Assembly (NCBI GenBank): GCA_964623815.1
Contig: CAZUVR010000005.1
Span: forward strand, 1-64,000
DNA: 64,000 bases
Direction of reading: 5' to 3'
Source: Chroococcopsis sp964623815
Lineage (GTDB): Bacteria; Cyanobacteriota; Cyanobacteriia; Cyanobacteriales; Microcystaceae
A program made the position numbers and the translations under genes. Positions 61,001 through 64,000 of this stretch are shown here, in pieces. The stretch's first letter is position 1; every line of letters begins with the position of its first letter. The notes under the pieces are model-generated. The model was not told the DNA's origin, did no database searches, and worked only from the letters and a program-made list of their open reading frames with translations.

Positions 61001-61175
61001 GAATGATTTGGAGTCAGCGATTCAATTCGTCGATCTTGATAAAATTCATCTTCTCTTACAAACTATCGAGGGGAAAAATTCTCTCATAGTCTCCAGACTA
61101 CAAAGTTATCTCGATAATTTTGAATATGAAACTGTTTTAAATATAATAAATGCAGTTAAAGCGGAAATAAAATGA
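58029..61175 (+). CDS. Membrane hybrid histidine kinase: dCache-like sensor, HAMP, PAS, HisKA, HATPase, REC
   Basis: The 1048-residue kinase has a first transmembrane helix at about 21-43, a large periplasmic sensor (about 45-345) with Cache-type segments (MWYIDAIRAGKAVWSQIYG, VIGVDYSLSQLGDFLKTL), a second helix at about 349-370, a HAMP domain and a coiled coil to 445. A PAS domain (455-575) ends in DITERKQVE. HisKA has its His at about 600 in MSHELRTPLNAILGF; HATPase motifs are NLLNNALKF, VQDTGIGI and GTGLGLAISKKF. A receiver (about 839-955) has VVDDKAINR and WMDMRMPVLNG (Asp about 888). The last 90 residues are helical with no HPt histidine. It starts a four-gene signalling cluster; the next gene overlaps by 4 bp. 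Confidence 0.95.
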   Translation: MAFSSLKDLLPRQIGKMPIGTVLALSFLIQLISAVGLVWYLSYKDGRKAVNKLAGELQNQLSLRTMQHLDTYLSIPEQISTINGDAVKLGLLKPDNLQIMGDYFWKQMQVFPVTNIDFGTPSGKFIGLERLDEGSLLIRQTPQAKTNKLEFWDTNLLGQRERLLKTVEQPYDHLYAMWYIDAIRAGKAVWSQIYGRPNRPNTLFISASSPLYDRSSSLIGVIGVDYSLSQLGDFLKTLNISRTGTVYIIERNGLLVASASGEPLIKKDNVRVNAPLENNPLIRETTRYLIKRYDGLKGIRQPLNLDVSVDNEQVFVQVTPWQKFKGLDWLIVSVIPESEFMGQIEENNRRTLLLSLLSLSIVILIAFITARWLTEPLSRLSEASKQIQSGEFKLVRASGSKEFRQLSNSFNQMVHEIRANHRELAEYSKSLENKVRERTEELKREMSTRISTEAQYRSIFDNAVEGIFQTSVDGLYLSANPALAKMYGYESPEELIAAQPNASNKLYVDSKRRQEFQALFTDQDTVSVFESQVYRKNGEIIWIAEHARAVRDETGEIIYYEGFVQDITERKQVEANLQKAKEAAEAANQAKSTFIANMSHELRTPLNAILGFSQLMLRNSNLAKHDQENLSTIVRSGEHLLNLINQVLDLSKIEAGKISLNLKNFDLHRLLDDLEDMFAFKSDEKSLNLIFEVSSDVPQYIRTDEIKLRQVLINLLNNALKFTAEGSVSLKVSLNEAEELYFEVQDTGIGIHPKEIENLFSAFLQTESGKNSQEGTGLGLAISKKFVQLMGGDIKVQSKLGKGSIFSFNLSIETVDADDLENKQHQQQVIGLVPGQKVYKILVVDDKAINRQLMRQLLEPLGFSIQEAVNGLEAVNIWRQWHPDLIWMDMRMPVLNGYEATEQIKSTVKGQATVIIALTASVFEEEKSLVLSRGCDDFLRKPFRSEEIFQTMEKYLGVKYVYAEDNNQFTNDSKISQDMKDELKILPRELLNDLESAIQFVDLDKIHLLLQTIEGKNSLIVSRLQSYLDNFEYETVLNIINAVKAEIK

Positions 61176-62641
61176 ACCTTTCCTCCTCGATACATAAGGA
61201 ATCTCCAGCTATGAAAGGCAATATTCTAGTAGTGGATGATAATCCCGCTAATCTGCGTCTTCTGATCGATATATTGGGTAAACAGGGTTATCAAGTCCGC
61301 CCTGTACCTAACGGTAAATTAGCTATAGGGGCGGCTATCGGATTACCGCCGGATTTAATCCTACTTGACATTATGATGCCCGATATGGACGGCTATCAAG
61401 TTTGTACAGCCTTGAAATCTGAACCGACGACTCAAGATATTCCTATTATCTTTATCAGTGCCATTAACGAAGTAATTGATAAGGTGAAAGCTTTTCAAGT
61501 AGGGGCTGTTGATTATATCACCAAGCCGTTTCAGATAGAAGAGGTTTTAGTCAGGGTCGATACTCATTTACAGATACGCTTCCTGCAAAAAAATCTCGCT
61601 CGTGAAAAGGAAATTTTAAGCCAAACTCTCAACCAATTACAGCTAACACAAGAACAGTTAATCCATACAGAAAAAATGGCCGCCCTCGGTCAATTAGTCG
61701 CGGGTATCGCCCACGAAATTAATACGCCGATGGGAGCTATCCGCTCCTCCGTGGAAAATTTAACGGATTTTTTTGATAAGAAGTTAAGTAAATTACCATC
61801 TATCTTACAATCTTTATCTTCAGAGGAAAGCGATTTTTTAAATTATATACTAGCTACTCACCAGCAAAAAAAATTAACTTATTCTACCCGAGAGAAAAGG
61901 CAGATAAGACGTAATATAAGCAGTAAGCTAGAAGAAGAAGGTATATCTCAACCGGATATTGTAGCTGATACTCTATTAGATCTAGGTTTTGAAACGATAG
62001 AAAGCGTCACCAAAATTATGCCAACTTTGAAAAAAAATGGCATTAATAATATTCTCAATATAGCTTATGAATTAACTACATTACAAAGTAGTTCAAGAAC
62101 AATTTTAACCGCTACGGAAAGAGCATCGAAAGTGGTTTTCGCCTTGAGAAGTTATGCTCGTTACGAATCTACCGGCCAACTCATTAAAACCAATATAGCT
62201 GAGGGGATAGAGACGATATTAACGCTTTACCACAACCGGCTCAAGCAAGGCGTAGAAGTTTTGAGAGAATATGAAGATATTCCTTTGGTGAATTGTTATC
62301 CCGACGAATTGAATCAGGTTTGGACTAACTTAATCAGTAACGCTCTCGCGGCGATGGAAAATAAGGGCGTACTGACGATCGCCATCAAGAAGCGAGAGGA
62401 TGAAGTACGAGTGAGTATTCAGGATAACGGTAGTGGCATCTCCCCAGATATAGAGCCGAAAATATTTCAACCCTTCTTTACCACTAAAGCCAAAGGCGAA
62501 GGAAGTGGGTTAGGATTAGATATTGTCAAGAAAATTATCGATAAACATGGGGGTACGATCGCCGTTAATTCTCTTCCCGGCAACACTACATTTACCGTCA
62601 CCTTACCAATAGAGCGAGAGAGCGAGCCGAGCAATGCCTAA
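61172..62641 (+). CDS. Receiver-histidine kinase with long insert after the H-box
   Basis: The 489-residue protein begins with a receiver (about 15-135; VVDDNPANLRLL, LILLDIMMPDMDGYQ with Asp about 66, and TKPF). A coiled coil leads to HisKA, with the H-box GQLVAGIAHEINTPMGAI (His about 180). About 130 helical, charged residues then follow (from about 195 to 325) before the second conserved part YARYESTGQ. HATPase motifs are NLISNALAAMENKG, IQDNGSGISPDI and GSGLGLDIVKKII. It has no membrane segment, and would take its signal from the upstream hybrid kinase by way of its receiver. Start and stop overlap both neighbours, indicating tight co-translation. Confidence 0.93.
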   Translation: MNLSSSIHKESPAMKGNILVVDDNPANLRLLIDILGKQGYQVRPVPNGKLAIGAAIGLPPDLILLDIMMPDMDGYQVCTALKSEPTTQDIPIIFISAINEVIDKVKAFQVGAVDYITKPFQIEEVLVRVDTHLQIRFLQKNLAREKEILSQTLNQLQLTQEQLIHTEKMAALGQLVAGIAHEINTPMGAIRSSVENLTDFFDKKLSKLPSILQSLSSEESDFLNYILATHQQKKLTYSTREKRQIRRNISSKLEEEGISQPDIVADTLLDLGFETIESVTKIMPTLKKNGINNILNIAYELTTLQSSSRTILTATERASKVVFALRSYARYESTGQLIKTNIAEGIETILTLYHNRLKQGVEVLREYEDIPLVNCYPDELNQVWTNLISNALAAMENKGVLTIAIKKREDEVRVSIQDNGSGISPDIEPKIFQPFFTTKAKGEGSGLGLDIVKKIIDKHGGTIAVNSLPGNTTFTVTLPIERESEPSNA

Positions 62642-63026
62642 ACCGGTTATTCTATGCGTAGATGATGAAAAAGTAATCTTAGAAAGCTTAAAAATTCAAA
62701 TCAAACAAGCTTTTCACGATCGATATATTTATGAAGCGGCTGAAAGTGCTGACGAAGCCTTAGAAATATTGGCGGAATTAGAAGGAGATAATGTTCCGAT
62801 TTTAGTCATAGTTTCCGATTGGCTCATGCCTGGAATGAAAGGGGATGAATTTTTGATTAAAGTACATCAGAATTATCCTCGAATTGTTAAAATTATGCTT
62901 ACCGGTCAGGCAGATGAGTCAGCGATAGAAAAAGCTATCCATGAAGCTAATCTATATGCTTGTCTCAGTAAACCTTGGGATAGTAATACCTTAGTAGACA
63001 CGATTAAATCTGGGTTATCAAAGTAA
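62634..63026 (+). CDS. Stand-alone response regulator receiver
   Basis: The 130-residue protein is one receiver domain: CVDDEKVILESL at the start, VIVSDWLMPGMKGDEFL with the Asp at about residue 63, MLTGQADESAIEKAI, and the conserved Lys in CLSKPWD. The LTGQAD and SKPWD strings are typical of receivers linked to HD-GYP or GGDEF outputs. It overlaps the upstream kinase by 8 bp and abuts the next gene. It may pass phosphate between the kinase and the GGDEF protein or act as a phosphate sink. Confidence 0.93.
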   Translation: MPKPVILCVDDEKVILESLKIQIKQAFHDRYIYEAAESADEALEILAELEGDNVPILVIVSDWLMPGMKGDEFLIKVHQNYPRIVKIMLTGQADESAIEKAIHEANLYACLSKPWDSNTLVDTIKSGLSK

Positions 63027-64000
63027 ATGACTAAGCCTGTTATTATTTGTATTGATGACGAAGCCACCGTTATTGATAGCTTGAAAATAGAATTGAAAAA
63101 AGCTATCGGGGAAGAGTTCATCATCGAAACCGCCGAGGGAGGACAGGATGCGATCGAATTGGTGGAAGAATTATTAAAAGAAGGTACGGAGGTAGCGGTA
63201 GTGCTTTCCGATTACATCATGCCGGATATAAAAGGAGACGAAGTTCTCAAGAGAATTCATTTTATGTCTCCTAATACTTTAACGATCATGTTAACCGGGC
63301 AGGCGGATTTAGAAGCTATAGGTAATGCGATTAAAAACGCCAGATTATACCGTTATCTAGCAAAACCCTGGCAACCGGAAGACTTAAAATTAACCGTAGT
63401 AGAAGCCGTTCATAGCTATTTACAAGATAAAAAATTAACGGAACAGAACCTGAAATTACAAGAACTAAATTTAGAATTACAACGCTTAACGGAAACACAG
63501 GCGGAAATAATCGCTACGCGCACCGCAGAATTAGAAGATGCTAATAGGGAATTAAGACGTTTAGTTAACCTGGACGGGCTAACTCAAGTACCGAACAGAC
63601 GCAAGTTCGATGAATCATTGCCCGAAGAATGGTTAAGAGGTGCGAGAAATTCTCACCCCCTATCCTTAATACTCTGCGATGTGGATTTATTCAAACAATA
63701 TAACGATTCATACGGTCATTTAAAAGGGGATGATTGTTTAAAACAGATAGCGAAAATGATAGAAAAGATTCCGCAACGCCCCGCTGATTTAGTCGCTCGT
63801 TATGGAGGAGAAGAATTCGTCATTCTGTTACCAGATACCCCCATAGAAGGTGCTTTTCAAGTAGCTCAGAGAATTCAAGCGGCAATTAGGGAATTAGCCA
63901 TACTCCATGAAACTTCTACTATTAACGCCTACGTTACGGTGAGTTTAGGTGTAGCCACCATAATTCCGAAAAACAAGGTATCTTCCCTATCTTTACTGAA
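63027..64000 (+). CDS. Receiver-GGDEF diguanylate cyclase (C-terminus outside window)
   Basis: The ATG follows the previous stop codon directly. The frame is open to the window edge (324 codons). A receiver covers about 1-125 (CIDDEATVIDSL, VLSDYIMPDIKGDEVL, LTGQADLEAIGNAI, LAKPWQ). A coiled coil spans about 130-180. The GGDEF domain starts LDGLTQVPNRRKFDESL, has SLILCDVDLFKQYNDSYGHLKGD and the active site ARYGGEEFVILL, so c-di-GMP synthesis is expected. The I-site RxxD position is not clear. The last few residues of the domain lie outside the window. It is the probable output of the cluster. Confidence 0.93.
   Translation, partial: MTKPVIICIDDEATVIDSLKIELKKAIGEEFIIETAEGGQDAIELVEELLKEGTEVAVVLSDYIMPDIKGDEVLKRIHFMSPNTLTIMLTGQADLEAIGNAIKNARLYRYLAKPWQPEDLKLTVVEAVHSYLQDKKLTEQNLKLQELNLELQRLTETQAEIIATRTAELEDANRELRRLVNLDGLTQVPNRRKFDESLPEEWLRGARNSHPLSLILCDVDLFKQYNDSYGHLKGDDCLKQIAKMIEKIPQRPADLVARYGGEEFVILLPDTPIEGAFQVAQRIQAAIRELAILHETSTINAYVTVSLGVATIIPKNKVSSLSLL

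Noticed and set aside
1..64000. tRNA or rRNA genes
   Set aside because: I looked for T-loop strings such as GGTTCGAATCC and for rRNA landmarks, and found none in a plausible context. A covariance search would be decisive.

Overview
The window comes from a cyanobacterial chromosome. It carries the allophycocyanin genes apcA-apcB-apcC, CP12, a dual fructose/sedoheptulose bisphosphatase, glutamyl-tRNA reductase, the phylloquinone gene menB, a ThiO-ThiG fusion, the NtcA coactivator PipX, LabA, a Gly-rich RRM protein and many families known mainly from cyanobacteria (DUF4079, DUF3177, DUF1350). The palindrome GCGATCGC (HIP1), typical of many cyanobacterial genomes, occurs at least a dozen times. 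I cannot name the species. The gene set suggests a unicellular or colonial, beta-cyanobacterium-like organism. I saw no tRNA, rRNA, CRISPR array, phage or intact transposase gene.

Layout. 1-7.3 kb: a carotenoid-type FAD oxidoreductase (cut by the window edge) with gcvT, an Rpn-type nuclease with an in-frame 12-bp repeat, a small membrane protein with thiOG, an RRM protein and menB. 7.4-16 kb: murJ, a large unknown protein, a 233-bp MITE-like element and the type IV pilus operon pilM-pilN-pilO-pilQ. 16.4-20.3 kb: a TldD/PmbA-family protein, then an AT-rich pair (methyltransferase and a probable glycan enzyme). 20.3-23 kb: glpX and hemA. 23.1-26.5 kb: a sequence closely matching the c-di-AMP (ydaO-yuaA) riboswitch leads into a NrtB/NrtA/NrtD-type ABC transporter. 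26.7-31.6 kb: a PAS histidine kinase, a class V aminotransferase-fold enzyme and a Cas4/RecB-like nuclease. 31.6-40.4 kb: two complete phosphate (pst) operons in tandem on the minus strand, each preceded by a Pho-box-like direct repeat. 40.5-46.8 kb: proC, sepF, pipY, pipX, lptC, labA-like and metG. 46.9-48.4 kb: an acyltransferase and an alpha/beta hydrolase that look like an unfused phytyl-ester-synthase pair. 48.4-51.4 kb: apcABC, two small cyanobacterial proteins and CP12. 51.6-58 kb: FIST, DUF1350, a 38-residue membrane peptide, a MacB-like permease, a GT39-like enzyme and dnaB. 58-64 kb: four overlapping or abutting signalling genes ending in a REC-GGDEF protein cut by the window edge.

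Common themes are light harvesting and carbon metabolism (apc, CP12, glpX, gcvT, hemA, menB), nutrient sensing and uptake (pst, NrtABD-type transporter, PipX/PipY) and signalling (three histidine kinases, stand-alone and GGDEF-linked receivers, the predicted c-di-AMP riboswitch). The most notable observation is the riboswitch in front of an NrtA/CmpA-family transporter. Others are the unfused PES-like pair, the tandem pst operons, a 10-nt complementarity between the pilQ ribosome-binding site and the known Yfr1 core, and a histidine kinase with a long insert after its H-box. All function calls are from reading the sequence; no database search was possible.
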